NCBI GenBank assembly: GCA_002695185.1
Contig: NZOF01000016.1
Coordinates: forward strand, 1-23,262
Direction: 5' to 3'
Source: Erythrobacter sp.
GTDB lineage: Bacteria; Pseudomonadota; Alphaproteobacteria; Sphingomonadales; Sphingomonadaceae
Length of the DNA stretch: 23,262 nt
Below are positions 1-8,282 of this stretch, one piece after another. The translations under genes and the position numbers were made by a program. The notes under the pieces were generated by a model. The model saw only the letters and a program-made list of their open reading frames with translations, was not told the DNA's origin and ran no database searches. How positions within the stretch are numbered: the stretch's first letter is position 1; the number at the start of each line of letters is the position of its first letter.

Positions 1-710
1 CTGAATACGAGCAGATGGAAAAGATGGTCGCCGACGCCAAGCAGAAGTGGGGCGGCGTGCACGTTGTCATCAACAACGCAGGCGTACTGCGCGACAAGAC
101 CTTCGCCAAGATGACCATGGACGATTTTGAATTCGTCGTGGACGTTCACCTCAACGGTTCGGCCAATGTGTCGAAGGCCGTGTGGGAAACCATGCGCGAG
201 CAGGCCTATGGCCGCATCCTCATGACCGCTTCTTCGACCGGCCTGTTCGGCAACTTCGGCCAGGCGAACTATGGCGCGGCCAAGCTCGGCCTTGCCGGTC
301 TGACCAAGACGCTGCAGCTCGAAGGCGCGAAGTACAACATTAAGGTAAACACGATCAGCCCCGTCGCCGGCACGCGGATGACCGAAGACCTCTTCCCCGA
401 AGAAGCCTTCAAGCTGTTTGATCCGGTGAACGTGGTCCCGGCTGCACTCTTCCTCGTCAGCGAAGATGCGCCGACCAATGCCATCGTGGGCGCAGGCGCA
501 GGCGGCTTCCACAGCGCATGGACCGTGATGAACGACGCCGTCTGGCTCAAGGACGAAGAGCGGACCGTCGAAGGCTTCGCCGCCAATTGGGACAAGATCA
601 GCGACTTCTCGAACCTCAAGGCCCCGCAGTCGGGTGCCGAACAGTCGGGCGCGATCCTGACCGCGATGCAGAAGGTTACCGGCGAGGGTCCGTCCTCGGC
701 ACGCGGATAA
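1..710 (+). CDS. MFE-2-type short-chain dehydrogenase (3-hydroxyacyl-CoA dehydrogenase-like), 5' end missing
   Basis: An open frame runs in from the window edge (codons EYEQ precede the first ATG at 15) and stops with TAA at 708-710, so only about 235 C-terminal residues are present. The classical SDR elements are visible: NNAG after the central strand, a serine in TASSTG, and the YxxxK pair in YGAAK. The N-terminal Rossmann glycine motif lies outside the window. The stretch YGRILMTAS...[18 protein letters not shown] closely resembles the dehydrogenase part of peroxisomal multifunctional enzyme type 2 (HSD17B4), so NAD-dependent oxidation of 3-hydroxyacyl-CoA or a related substrate is likely. 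The exact substrate cannot be read from sequence. The C-terminal extension of about 80 residues past the core fits stand-alone bacterial members of this group. A strong terminator follows. Confidence 0.88.
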   Translation, partial: EYEQMEKMVADAKQKWGGVHVVINNAGVLRDKTFAKMTMDDFEFVVDVHLNGSANVSKAVWETMREQAYGRILMTASSTGLFGNFGQANYGAAKLGLAGLTKTLQLEGAKYNIKVNTISPVAGTRMTEDLFPEEAFKLFDPVNVVPAALFLVSEDAPTNAIVGAGAGGFHSAWTVMNDAVWLKDEERTVEGFAANWDKISDFSNLKAPQSGAEQSGAILTAMQKVTGEGPSSARG

Positions 711-756
711 TCCAAGCGAACTGCACGACGACAAAACTCGTCGTAGAACATTGCAA

Positions 757-789
757 CCCCGCATCATCTCCGGATGGTGCGGGGTTTTC
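757..789 (+). terminator. Rho-independent terminator after the SDR gene
   Basis: CCCCGCATCAT (757-767) pairs with ATGGTGCGGGG (774-784) around a 6-nt loop with one T-G wobble, and a TTTT-C-TT tract follows. It lies 47 nt after the SDR stop. A second small hairpin, ACGACGA/TCGTCGT (725-731/738-744), precedes it. Confidence 0.9.
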
Positions 790-836
790 TTCTCATCAGT
801 GCCACGCACGTTTTCGATCTCAGCCCTCACAGCGTA

Positions 837-865
837 TTGACCTAGTAATACACCAAGCCTATGCC
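837..865 (+). promoter_or_regulatory. Sigma70-like promoter of the membrane-protein gene
   Basis: TTGACC (837-842) and TATGCC (860-865) are separated by exactly 17 nt. They match the -35 and -10 consensus well and sit about 30 nt upstream of the chosen start at 895, giving a short leader. The upstream terminator at 757-789 isolates the gene, so a promoter is expected here. Confidence 0.6.
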
Positions 866-894
866 ACTCTCTCCTTCAATCGGGAGATTTGGCG

Positions 895-2019
895 ATGTAC
901 AGCCAGGAAGACCTGAATTCCGCCGTAAGCGCAGGTGTCATCAGTGCCAATGCCGCCAACGCCCTGCGCGCGCACGTTGCTGCATCGCGCGATGCAGTGC
1001 CCGCCGATGCGGAGCATTTCCGGCTTGTCACGGGATTCAACGATATCTTCGTGAGTATCGGGGTGGTCATCCTGCTGCTGGCTGCCGGAGGGATCGGGCA
1101 GCAAATCGCAAATGCGTTCACCGCCCCGCCCGTGATGGATATCTTCGATCCTTCTGAAGCGCAGATGGATGCGTTTATCGCTGCCGACAGGCTGCGCACC
1201 GGTCTGCAAATGATCCTCGGCGGCGTACTGGTGTCGGCTACCTCCTGGTTGCTGGCCGAATTCTTCACCCGCCGCAAACACATGGCGCTGCCTTCCATCC
1301 TCCTCCTCCTGGCCTTCGTGGGCGCGGTATTCGCCGCGATCATTGGCGTGGGCAATGTGCTGGGCGTGATGGCTTCGGACACAAGCAGCGCGGTCCTTAT
1401 CTCCGCTTCGGGCCTGATCACGGCCGGGGCAGCCTGGCTTCACTGGCGCCGGTTCATGGTGCCTATCACCGTGGCCGCAGGCACGGGCGCGCTGGCCGTA
1501 ACGGTAATCGCCATCATTGCCGCCGTTCTCGGCAACCCCGGAGAAACTGTGATCCTCTCGCTTGTGCTGGTATCCGGCCTCGCCATTTTCGCCCTCGCCA
1601 TGCGCTGGGACATGACTGATCGGGATCGCACCACACGGCGCAGCGATGTGGCGTTCTGGCTTCACCTGCTTGCTGCCCCCATGATCGCGCATCCGCTGTT
1701 CTATTCGCTCGGCGTGACACAGGGCGACAATATCGGCGCGGGCGCTGCACTGGCGGTGCTGGCGATCTACATCGTCTTCGGGATCGTGGCCCTGTCGGTC
1801 GACCGCCGGGCGCTGCTGGTCTCTGCCCTCGCCTATGTGTTGATCGCGCTGACCTATCTGTTCCGGGAATTCGGCGCTGTGGAGCTGAACTTCGCGCTGA
1901 CCGCGCTGGTCATCGGATCGGCCCTGCTGACGCTCAGCGCGCTGTGGACCCCGATCCGCCGAGCGGTCGTGAATAGTCTTCCAAGCGATTTGCAGGCCCG
2001 GCTACCAGCCACCGCCTGA
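895..2019 (+). CDS. Multi-pass inner-membrane protein, DUF2157-like, unknown function
   Basis: This 374-residue protein has a soluble N-terminus of about 45 residues containing a helical segment (EDLNSAVSAGVISANAANAL), then roughly ten hydrophobic segments, near 50-68, 105-121, 131-158, 164-182, 189-212, 218-237, 252-272, 281-302, 304-323 and 332-352. A short N-terminal alpha-helical domain followed by many membrane spans resembles the DUF2157 type of membrane protein, but that family assignment is tentative. A TTG at 889 would extend it by two codons. ATG 895 is preferred because GGGAG at 882-886 is 8 nt upstream of it and only 2 nt from the TTG. It is monocistronic, with its own promoter and terminator. 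No catalytic motif was recognised. Confidence 0.8.
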   Translation: MYSQEDLNSAVSAGVISANAANALRAHVAASRDAVPADAEHFRLVTGFNDIFVSIGVVILLLAAGGIGQQIANAFTAPPVMDIFDPSEAQMDAFIAADRLRTGLQMILGGVLVSATSWLLAEFFTRRKHMALPSILLLLAFVGAVFAAIIGVGNVLGVMASDTSSAVLISASGLITAGAAWLHWRRFMVPITVAAGTGALAVTVIAIIAAVLGNPGETVILSLVLVSGLAIFALAMRWDMTDRDRTTRRSDVAFWLHLLAAPMIAHPLFYSLGVTQGDNIGAGAALAVLAIYIVFGIVALSVDRRALLVSALAYVLIALTYLFREFGAVELNFALTALVIGSALLTLSALWTPIRRAVVNSLPSDLQARLPATA

Positions 2020-2038
2020 TCAACCGGCCACCGAGAGA

Positions 2039-2069
2039 AGGGCTCGTCCATGAGGGGCGGGCCCTTTTT
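2039..2069 (+). terminator. Rho-independent terminator after the membrane-protein gene
   Basis: AGGGCTCGTCC (2039-2049) pairs with GGGCGGGCCCT (2055-2065) over 11 bp, two of them G-T wobbles, around a 5-nt loop. It is followed by a TTTTT run. The convergent DUF2794 gene ends 27 nt beyond. On the minus strand no T-tract follows, so it is drawn for the + strand only. Confidence 0.88.
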
Positions 2070-2095
2070 CGTTTCCGCCTTCGAAAAGGGTTTGA

Positions 2096-2449
2096 TTATT
2101 CGTCCACGGCCTTGAGCAAGCGTCGCTCCAGCGGGGCAAGGACACCGGCCAGTTCGTGGCCACGTTTCAGCACCTGCCCTTGTTCGCCGAACAGGGTCCA
2201 CATGCCCTGTTTCGCACGGAGCGACGGACGTTTTTCGATCCGCGCCTGCGGCCGTTCGGCGTGACGCACGAAGGCGGCGAAGGTGGCGACATCCTTGGTA
2301 AAATCCATCGCATAATCGCGCCAATGTCCGGCCGCGACCATGCGCCCGTAGACGTCGAGAATCTTGGTCAGTTCATCACGGACAAAACCAACCTGCCCCG
2401 GTTTGCGCCCAGGAAAGGCAACGACATTCGCACTATTCGGCTGCGCCAT
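2096..2449 (-). CDS. DUF2794 domain protein
   Basis: This 117-residue soluble protein is recognised as DUF2794 from the pattern FxRxELxxILxxYGRMVAAGxWRDYAxDF (residues 22-50), a basic IEKRPSLRAKQG segment (71-82) and KRGHELAGVL (95-104). The family is typical of Alphaproteobacteria and has no established function. The ATG at 2449-2447 shares one base with the stop codon of the upstream acetyltransferase (TGATG), so translation is probably coupled. A longer in-frame extension upstream lies wholly inside the acetyltransferase gene and is rejected. It is the last gene of the DUF2066-hda-acetyltransferase-DUF2794 unit. Confidence 0.88.
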   Translation of the reverse strand: MAQPNSANVVAFPGRKPGQVGFVRDELTKILDVYGRMVAAGHWRDYAMDFTKDVATFAAFVRHAERPQARIEKRPSLRAKQGMWTLFGEQGQVLKRGHELAGVLAPLERRLLKAVDE

Positions 2450-3156
2450 CAGTCGGCGGTACCACTGCGCTGCTGCGGCTCTTGCGGTTGGCCGTTCTGC
2501 TGTGCCGCCCGCAATTCGGCGATCTCGCCGCGCAGGATCTGCAATTCGGCCTCCAGCCGTTCGACACCATCGCGGCTCGGCTCGCACGGATCGTCGCACG
2601 GCGTGCCATAAGGCATGAATTCGCGCATCCATTCCTCCGCCGGCATCAGCGTGCTTCGTGCCTTGAGACCGATCATCGTCGCGCCTTCAGGCACTTCATC
2701 CGTGACAACGGCATTGGCACCGATCCGTGCCCGCCGACCCACCGTGATCGGGCCGATGACCTGCGCGCCCGAACCGATGATCACATCATCCTCGATCGTC
2801 GGGTGGCGCTTGCCGCCAACGCCGTTAGTCGGATTGGTCCCGCCCAGCGTGACGCATTGATAGATGGTGACATTATCGCCGATATGAGCCGTTTCTCCGA
2901 TCACGGTGAAGCCGTGATCGATGAAGAAATTGCGGCCGATTCTGGCACCGGGATGAATATCGATCCCCGTCACCATGCGGCTGAAATGATTGACCAGCCG
3001 GGCAAGGAAGAACAGATCGGCTTCGAACAGCCAGTGTGCCACGCGGTGATAGCCCAGGGCCCATACACCGGGGTAAAGCAGGACTTCCCAGCGGGTGCGC
3101 GGTGCAGGATCGCGCTCCTTGATCGAGTCCAGATAGGCGATAAGCCGTTCGAACAT
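2449..3156 (-). CDS. Serine O-acetyltransferase (EpsC/CysE family)
   Basis: This enzyme makes O-acetylserine from serine and acetyl-CoA, the first committed step of cysteine synthesis. The 235-residue protein has a helical N-terminus (1-60) followed by a left-handed beta-helix of hexapeptide repeats (about 64-155). The probable catalytic pair is Asp66 (GIDIHPG) and His81 (FIDHG), by comparison with CysE Asp143/His158. The YQCVTLGGT loop is also present. It matches the short EpsC type (SatA) rather than E. coli CysE. After the beta-helix there is a tail of about 75 residues with a likely coiled coil (199-221) and a Gln/Pro-rich end. The protein ends in Asp, not the terminal Ile that CysE inserts into cysteine synthase. 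ATG 3156 was chosen over GTG 3174 because GAGAGA lies about 10 nt upstream of it. Hda ends 28 nt before. Confidence 0.9.
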   Translation of the reverse strand: MFERLIAYLDSIKERDPAPRTRWEVLLYPGVWALGYHRVAHWLFEADLFFLARLVNHFSRMVTGIDIHPGARIGRNFFIDHGFTVIGETAHIGDNVTIYQCVTLGGTNPTNGVGGKRHPTIEDDVIIGSGAQVIGPITVGRRARIGANAVVTDEVPEGATMIGLKARSTLMPAEEWMREFMPYGTPCDDPCEPSRDGVERLEAELQILRGEIAELRAAQQNGQPQEPQQRSGTAD

Positions 3157-3184
3157 ACCCGGGAATTCTCTCACTTACCGCAGA

Positions 3185-3796
3185 TCAAAGCAAGCGCGCC
3201 TGTTCGGGGCCGTCAACGGCTTCCAGCGCGTCGCGCCAGACGGACATGGTGGCGGGCTGCTTGCGTTCAAGACTGAGGCGGTCGATTTCGGCAACGATCC
3301 GCTCGATCGCGGCATGGCTGCGCTCCATCCGGGGGACCAGATAGGCGGGTGCCCCATCGCCCAGCACAAGGCCGCGCTGGGCAGCGTGACTCAGCATGAG
3401 ATCGGCCGCCATTTCATCGTCCGGCGGACCCAGTTCAAGCTGTAGCGCCGCGCCCATGCGGCTGCGCAAATCGGGAAGCTGGATATTCCACCGTTCCTGT
3501 CCAACGGTCAGCAGCAGGGGGAAGCCATCTTCGCGTGCCCGATTCCAGGCGTGGAATATCTCGATCTCGTCCTGAAGATGCGCATCGTCGATCGCCCCGC
3601 CGCCAGTGTGGGAGCCGAACCAGGTGGCGATCAGCGATTTGCCAGAACGCGGCGGGCCGCTGAGGATGGCCGTGCCGAAGGGCCAGCTATGCGGATCGCG
3701 CAAGGCGTCCGCCACCGTCGCATTGGCCGCCCCCAGAACGATGCTGGGCGCCTCTCTGGGTACGGGATGCAATAGCGGGAGCGCGATTTGCGTCAT
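3185..3796 (-). CDS. hda: DnaA-inactivating AAA+ protein Hda/HdaA
   Basis: This homologue of the DnaA AAA+ domain binds the DNA polymerase sliding clamp and promotes hydrolysis of ATP bound to DnaA, which limits re-initiation of replication. The 203-residue protein starts with a clamp-binding motif, QIALPL (residues 3-8). It carries a Walker A loop GPPRSGKS (47-54), a Walker B-like AIDDAH (68-73), a LLLTVGQERW sensor-I region and a box VII-like LRSRMGAAL. It lacks the DnaA N-terminal and DNA-binding domains. It sits between the DUF2066-like gene (22 nt upstream) and the acetyltransferase (28 nt downstream) on one transcript. At about 200 residues it is slightly short for the family. The clamp-binding motif separates it from DnaA-like loaders such as DnaC. 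Confidence 0.93.
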   Translation of the reverse strand: MTQIALPLLHPVPREAPSIVLGAANATVADALRDPHSWPFGTAILSGPPRSGKSLIATWFGSHTGGGAIDDAHLQDEIEIFHAWNRAREDGFPLLLTVGQERWNIQLPDLRSRMGAALQLELGPPDDEMAADLMLSHAAQRGLVLGDGAPAYLVPRMERSHAAIERIVAEIDRLSLERKQPATMSVWRDALEAVDGPEQARLL

Positions 3797-3818
3797 GGCA
3801 AACAGAATTGCCGCCCGC

Positions 3819-5093
3819 TCAGCGACTGATCAAGAGCGCAGTCGGCCCCTGCTGAACGGCAAAGCCTTTGGCCCGTAGCGCGTCGGCCAACCCGCTGATG
3901 GAGCCGGAATAGCTTACCGTCAGTACCGAGGTGCCGCCAATCGCGGTAGAGCGAACGCCCGAAGACCGAACCCCCGGTGTGGCGCGGACGTCTGCCAGGA
4001 TCGCGCTGAAGCTGTCCGCATCGGGCGATGCGAACTGGACCGTATAAAGCGCGACCGAGCCTTCGGGCGGTGGGCGGTCGATGGGCGCGGTGCTCAGCGC
4101 GCCGTCGCTTGTCGTCGGCGCCGGTGCGGCTTCAGCCTGCGCGCGCTGTTCGTCCTGCACGCGCAGCCTGCGGCCCAGATCGACGAGCCGCTGGATCGCG
4201 GGATTGAGCTCGCCCGGCTTCACATCCAGCGTAGGATCGGGCTGGATCTTGCCCGAGGCAAGCGCGCTTTCGAACAGGCTGTCGAAGCGACGCACGGCCT
4301 TGGCCAGCATCACGGGCAGCTCGTCCGGATTTTCGGCCCGCATGGTGAAGCTGGTCAGGAAATCGCTGTCGGGCCCATGGCGGGCGGTGAAGGTCCCTTC
4401 GATCGGGCCGCCGGGATAGGAATATTTCAGGTTGGCAATCGGGACCAGAACGTCCGCCGCGCCGAATTCATCGAGAATGTTGTTCCACCACACGCGGCTG
4501 CGGCGCGTGGTCTGGCCGAAAGTCAGCAATAGCGATTCGCCGCCCGATCCCTGCGGTCGGACATAATCGATTCGGCTCTGCCCGGCCTGATATTCGGCCC
4601 AGGCCGCCTGCCACGGGTTGCGCTGCTCATACATGAGCTGCGTGCCGCCCGAGACGGTAACGGGCAGGACCAGCATCGGCGCGCTGCGCGCTGCGCGGCC
4701 ATCTTCGCCCAGATAGGCGGAGGCCCGCTGCCGGTCGAACACCACGCCCAGCGTGGCGACATAGCGTTTGGGCCCGAGCCTTTCGCTTTCGATCACGATT
4801 GCCGACACAAGGCTGACGATGCGCGATTCGGGAAGGTCCGGCCCGTCGAGCTTTTCCCAGGCCTTCACCTGCGCTTCGCGCCACGCTTCTTCGCGTGCTT
4901 CCACCCCGCTGTCGGCGCTGACATCGACTTCGATGCCGGAAACCTGAATGTCTGTAGAGGCTGCAACCGGCGCAATTCCGCGATCGCCGCCGACCTGTGC
5001 CTGCGCCAGCCAGCCGGCCCCACCCGCCAGGGCAAGACCTGAAGCGATGAGTGCGGTGCGCGCGCGACGGGAAGAGAAAATATGTATGCCCAT
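3819..5093 (-). CDS. Exported DUF2066-like protein
   Basis: This 424-residue protein begins with a Sec-type signal peptide: basic SSRRAR, a hydrophobic core near 13-30, and likely cleavage after AQA (31-33). The mature part starts with a domain ending in a predicted outer strand ([10 protein letters not shown]...[14 protein letters not shown]), of the kind seen in DUF2066 proteins encoded next to purM. A Pro/Ala/Thr-rich linker near 325-345 leads to a C-terminal alpha/beta domain of about 80 residues (VALYTVQF...ALLISR). Function is unknown. A periplasmic location is inferred. The ATG at 5093 was chosen because it opens the signal peptide. The open frame extends upstream to 5198, but that part overlaps the purM start region and is not signal-like. 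It is the first gene of the unit with hda and diverges from purM. Confidence 0.78.
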   Translation of the reverse strand: MGIHIFSSRRARTALIASGLALAGGAGWLAQAQVGGDRGIAPVAASTDIQVSGIEVDVSADSGVEAREEAWREAQVKAWEKLDGPDLPESRIVSLVSAIVIESERLGPKRYVATLGVVFDRQRASAYLGEDGRAARSAPMLVLPVTVSGGTQLMYEQRNPWQAAWAEYQAGQSRIDYVRPQGSGGESLLLTFGQTTRRSRVWWNNILDEFGAADVLVPIANLKYSYPGGPIEGTFTARHGPDSDFLTSFTMRAENPDELPVMLAKAVRRFDSLFESALASGKIQPDPTLDVKPGELNPAIQRLVDLGRRLRVQDEQRAQAEAAPAPTTSDGALSTAPIDRPPPEGSVALYTVQFASPDADSFSAILADVRATPGVRSSGVRSTAIGGTSVLTVSYSGSISGLADALRAKGFAVQQGPTALLISR

Positions 5094-5119
5094 GGGGTGT
5101 TCGGGGGCCTTTTGCCCAA

Positions 5120-5148
5120 AGCATTCCGGAAATCCAAGCGGGAATGCT
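5120..5148. repeat. Inverted repeat in the divergent DUF2066/purM leader
   Basis: AGCATTCC (5120-5127) and GGAATGCT (5141-5148) are perfect 8-bp arms around a 13-nt spacer. They sit in the 91-bp region between the two divergent start codons, 36 nt upstream of the purM ATG. It could be an operator or a leader hairpin. No known purine regulator or riboswitch sequence was recognised. Confidence 0.45.
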
Positions 5149-5184
5149 GGAAATTGCAGGCGAATTGCGCAAAAGGCTTGGCAC

Positions 5185-6282
5185 ATGAGCAGCAACACGC
5201 CTTCCTACACCTACGAACAGGCCGGAGTTTCGATCGATGCGGGCAATGCGCTCGTCAAGGCGATCGGACCGCTGGTGAAATCCACCATGCGCCCCGGCGC
5301 CGATGGGGAGATTGGCGGCTTCGGCGGCTTCTTCGATCCCAAGGCCGCCGGATATAAGGATCCCTTGCTGGTCGCAGGCAACGATGGCGTCGGCACCAAG
5401 CTCAAGCTGGCGATCGATACCGACATGCACGATACCGTCGGCATCGACCTGGTTGCCATGTGCGTGAACGATCTGATCGTTCAGGGCGCGGAACCGCTGT
5501 TCTTCCTCGACTATTTCGCAACCGGCAAGCTGGAGAACGGCGTCGCCGAACGCGTGATCGCGGGCATCGCCGAAGGGTGCAAACAGGCCGGCTGCGCGCT
5601 GATCGGCGGCGAAACGGCAGAAATGCCCGGTATGTATGCAGGCGGCGACTATGACCTCGCAGGCTTCTGCGTGGGTGCGGTGGAACGCGGTGAACAGCTT
5701 ACCGGTGAACGCGTGGCACCGGGCCACATCCTGCTCGGCCTCAAAAGCTCGGGCGTGCACTCCAACGGTTTCTCGCTGGTGCGGCGTCTGGCCGAAGACA
5801 AGCAGTGGAAGCTCGACCGGCCCGCCCTGTTCGACAGTGATCGGCTGCTGATCAACACGCTGATCGAACCGACGCGCATCTATGTGAAGACCCTGCTTCC
5901 GCTGGTGCGTGATGGTTTGATCGATGCAATGGCGCATATCACCGGCGGCGGCCTGCTCGAAAATATCCCGCGCGTGCTGCCGCAAGGGGCGCATGCCGAG
6001 GTAGATGCCGATGGCTGGGACCAGCCGGGGCTGATGGCCTTCCTGCAGGCACAGGGAAATATCGAACCCGGCGAAATGGCGCGCACCTTCAACTGCGGCG
6101 TCGGCATGGTGCTGGCGGTGGCCCCGTCCAAGGTCGAACTGGTCCGCACCCGTCTCGAAGAGGCCGGGGAAGACGTGCTGGCGATCGGACGCATCGTCGA
6201 AGGCGACAAGGGCTGCACCGTTCGCGGATCGCAAGGCACATGGTCCGCGAAAGAGGATTGGGAGGCCGTGCATCTTGGGTGA
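5185..6282 (+). CDS. purM: Phosphoribosylformylglycinamidine cyclo-ligase (AIR synthase)
   Basis: PurM closes the imidazole ring of purines, converting FGAM and ATP to AIR in the cytoplasm. The 365-residue protein shows the AIRS landmarks: [15 protein letters not shown] near the start, IGGFGGFF (about 43-50), [74 protein letters not shown] and [15 protein letters not shown]. An upstream in-frame extension to 4948 lies over the divergent gene and is rejected. ATG 5185 has AAAAGG about 8 nt upstream and gives the normal family N-terminus. It overlaps purN by 8 nt and heads a likely four-gene operon. Confidence 0.97.
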   Translation: MSSNTPSYTYEQAGVSIDAGNALVKAIGPLVKSTMRPGADGEIGGFGGFFDPKAAGYKDPLLVAGNDGVGTKLKLAIDTDMHDTVGIDLVAMCVNDLIVQGAEPLFFLDYFATGKLENGVAERVIAGIAEGCKQAGCALIGGETAEMPGMYAGGDYDLAGFCVGAVERGEQLTGERVAPGHILLGLKSSGVHSNGFSLVRRLAEDKQWKLDRPALFDSDRLLINTLIEPTRIYVKTLLPLVRDGLIDAMAHITGGGLLENIPRVLPQGAHAEVDADGWDQPGLMAFLQAQGNIEPGEMARTFNCGVGMVLAVAPSKVELVRTRLEEAGEDVLAIGRIVEGDKGCTVRGSQGTWSAKEDWEAVHLG

Positions 6283-6868
6283 CGCGGCTTCGCCGGCCAG
6301 GACCAAGGTCGCGATATTCATTTCCGGGCGCGGCAGCAACATGGCTGCCCTGCTCTATGCTGCGGCTTTGCCTGACGCTGCCTATGAGGTGGTACTGGTT
6401 GCCGCCAACGATCCGGAGGCTGAAGGGCTCACCCTGGCCTCGGCGGAAGGCATCCCGACTTTTGCTCTCTCGCACAAGGGGATGAGCCGCGCCGACCACG
6501 ATGCGGCAATGGACGAAGCCGCACGCAAGGCGGGGGCCGAATTCATCGTGCTGGCCGGCTATATGCGCATCCTGACCGAAGGCTTCGCGCACCAGTGGCA
6601 GGGCCGCATGCTCAATATCCACCCGTCCCTACTGCCCAAATATCCCGGGCTTGATACACACCAGCGCGCGATCGATGCGGGCGACAGTCATGGCGGCGTG
6701 TCGGTCCATCTCGTCACGCCCGAACTCGATGCAGGACAGGTGCTGGCGCAAATGCCGGTCGCGATTCGAGAGGGCGAAACCGCAGACAGCCTTGCCGAGC
6801 GGGTCCGCTTTGCCGAACACCAGCTCTATCCCCGCGTCCTGAACGACTATTTGCGAATGCAGCGCTGA
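6275..6868 (+). CDS. purN: Phosphoribosylglycinamide formyltransferase (GAR transformylase)
   Basis: PurN transfers a formyl group from 10-formyl-tetrahydrofolate to GAR, two steps before PurM in IMP synthesis. The 197-residue protein carries the phosphate-binding GRGSNM (18-23) and the catalytic triad Asn114, His116 (LNIHPSLLP) and Asp152 (PELDAGQ). The start is TTG at 6275, supported by GGAGG at 6261-6265, 9 nt upstream. No ATG or GTG in frame gives a complete N-terminal strand. The first 8 nt overlap purM, so translation is probably coupled. Confidence 0.96.
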   Translation: MGDAASPARTKVAIFISGRGSNMAALLYAAALPDAAYEVVLVAANDPEAEGLTLASAEGIPTFALSHKGMSRADHDAAMDEAARKAGAEFIVLAGYMRILTEGFAHQWQGRMLNIHPSLLPKYPGLDTHQRAIDAGDSHGGVSVHLVTPELDAGQVLAQMPVAIREGETADSLAERVRFAEHQLYPRVLNDYLRMQR

Positions 6869-7074
6869 TGGGCCGCCTTAGCCCCTACATCTTTTTCCTG
6901 CTCGCGATCCTCGCCTTCGGTATGATCGCCTTGCAGCCCGACGAAAGCTGGCAGACCGAGCAGGTCAATATGGTCGATGCCGTGCTGATTACCGTAGGCG
7001 TCCTGATCGGTGCCCATGTCCTGCGCAAGGTCGGGCAAGCAGTCTACAAGCGCTGGAAGGACCGGCAGGAGTGA
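6868..7074 (+). CDS. Small two-span membrane protein, unknown
   Basis: This 68-residue protein has two hydrophobic segments (about 5-22 and 35-52), a short acidic/polar link between them, and a basic C-terminus (RKVGQAVYKRWKDRQE). Its ATG shares one base with the purN stop (TGATG) and its own stop overlaps the GTG of the sulfotransferase (GTGA), so it is almost certainly translated within the operon. No family was recognised. A role in anchoring or assisting the downstream enzyme is possible but only inferred from gene order. Confidence 0.75.
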   Translation: MGRLSPYIFFLLAILAFGMIALQPDESWQTEQVNMVDAVLITVGVLIGAHVLRKVGQAVYKRWKDRQE

Positions 7075-8282
7075 GCCCGCCGCGCCCCCATCTCTTCGCG
7101 CGTTCCGCAATCGCAGAGCGTGCCAACCAGGCGATCGCGGGCATGTGGGCGCGTGGCTGGACTGAAAAGCCAACGCTCGATCCCGACTTTCTCTGGGCCG
7201 AAGGCGCCAGGGGTTTTTCTGCCGAAGACGAGATTTCCATCCGCAGCGAGGAAGACGTGGCCGATTTCCGGCTACGGCTCGAAAAACTGTGCGCGGCGCT
7301 AACCGGCGAAGCCCGGCTCAACGCGCTGGGCCATACCATGGCCTATGGTCAGTTGAAGGGCGCGATCCGCAAGCGGCACGCGCTGGGCCGGTTGTGGCGG
7401 GAGAAGCCTGATCTTGCGACCGCCACCATCGCGGCCCCCATTCTCGTCCTTGGCCAGATGCGCAGCGGCACCACGCGCGTACAGCGCCTGCTGGCAGCCG
7501 ATCCACGGTTCAGCGGCACACGGTTCTGCGACAGCCATGATCCAGTCCCTTCCCGCCCTGACCTGCGCCCGCTGAAGGCTAGGGCCGGCCTGTTTCTGGC
7601 GCGAAGCGTCAACCCGTGGCTCGAAACCATGCATCCGTTCGGCTCAATCCGGACTGATGAGGAGATCGGCTGGCTCGCCGCTGCGCTCTCTCCCGCGGCG
7701 TATGAGGCGCAGTGGCATATCCCTTCCTTCGTCGCCTTTAGCGAACAACGAAACGCTGCGCCCATCTATCGCGAATTCAGCAGGATCTTGCGGACGGATG
7801 CCGTCCGGCACGGCAATGCCACGCGCCCACGGGTGCTGAAATGTCCGCAATTCAGCGAGGATTTGCCGGAGCTGATTGGCCAGTTTCCCGATGCCCGCAT
7901 CGTCTTATGCGAACGTGACCGGAAGGCAGTCCTGGCGAGCAGCGTTTCGATGGTCGCCAGCCAGCGCGCTTTTCAGAGCGACAGTCACAGCGAGGATGAC
8001 CTGCGGGGGGAGTGGGAACGCAAAATCGATCTACGCGAAATGCGAATGACAGCGGCCCTCGACAAAGCTCATATTCCCGTCTCCCGGGTTTGCTTCCGCC
8101 GCCTGAACGATCAACCGCATCACGTGCTGGACGGGGTCTACCGGGATCTGGGCCTGGATTACGATCGGCTCGCCAGAACGGCAGCGGAGGGCGAACTTGC
8201 CCGGGCCGAGAAGGGCCATCATCGCAAGCACCGCACCCAGATCGCGCGGCTTGCACCCGCTCTGCGCGAAACTTCAGGCTGA
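7071..8282 (+). CDS. Sulfotransferase family protein
   Basis: This 403-residue protein has a PAPS 5'-phosphosulfate-binding loop, LGQMRSGTT (127-135), at the end of a hydrophobic strand. That is typical of P-loop sulfotransferases of the Sulfotransfer_3 type. Further on, ARIVLCERDRKAVLASSVSM resembles the 3'-phosphate-binding region (Arg and Ser at the expected spacing). The N-terminal 120 residues precede the fold and are mostly helical. The acceptor substrate is unknown. GTG 7071 overlaps the preceding stop by 4 nt and has GGAAGG about 10 nt upstream. The 3' end overlaps the convergent SnoaL-like gene by 9 nt. Position at the end of purMN is unusual for its biochemical role. Confidence 0.83.
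   Translation: MSPPRPHLFARSAIAERANQAIAGMWARGWTEKPTLDPDFLWAEGARGFSAEDEISIRSEEDVADFRLRLEKLCAALTGEARLNALGHTMAYGQLKGAIRKRHALGRLWREKPDLATATIAAPILVLGQMRSGTTRVQRLLAADPRFSGTRFCDSHDPVPSRPDLRPLKARAGLFLARSVNPWLETMHPFGSIRTDEEIGWLAAALSPAAYEAQWHIPSFVAFSEQRNAAPIYREFSRILRTDAVRHGNATRPRVLKCPQFSEDLPELIGQFPDARIVLCERDRKAVLASSVSMVASQRAFQSDSHSEDDLRGEWERKIDLREMRMTAALDKAHIPVSRVCFRRLNDQPHHVLDGVYRDLGLDYDRLARTAAEGELARAEKGHHRKHRTQIARLAPALRETSG

Noticed and set aside
4627..6342. A 571-codon minus-strand frame covering purM and part of the DUF2066-like gene
   Set aside because: It lies opposite a clear purM and overlaps the DUF2066-like gene in another frame. No domain or ribosome binding site supports it.
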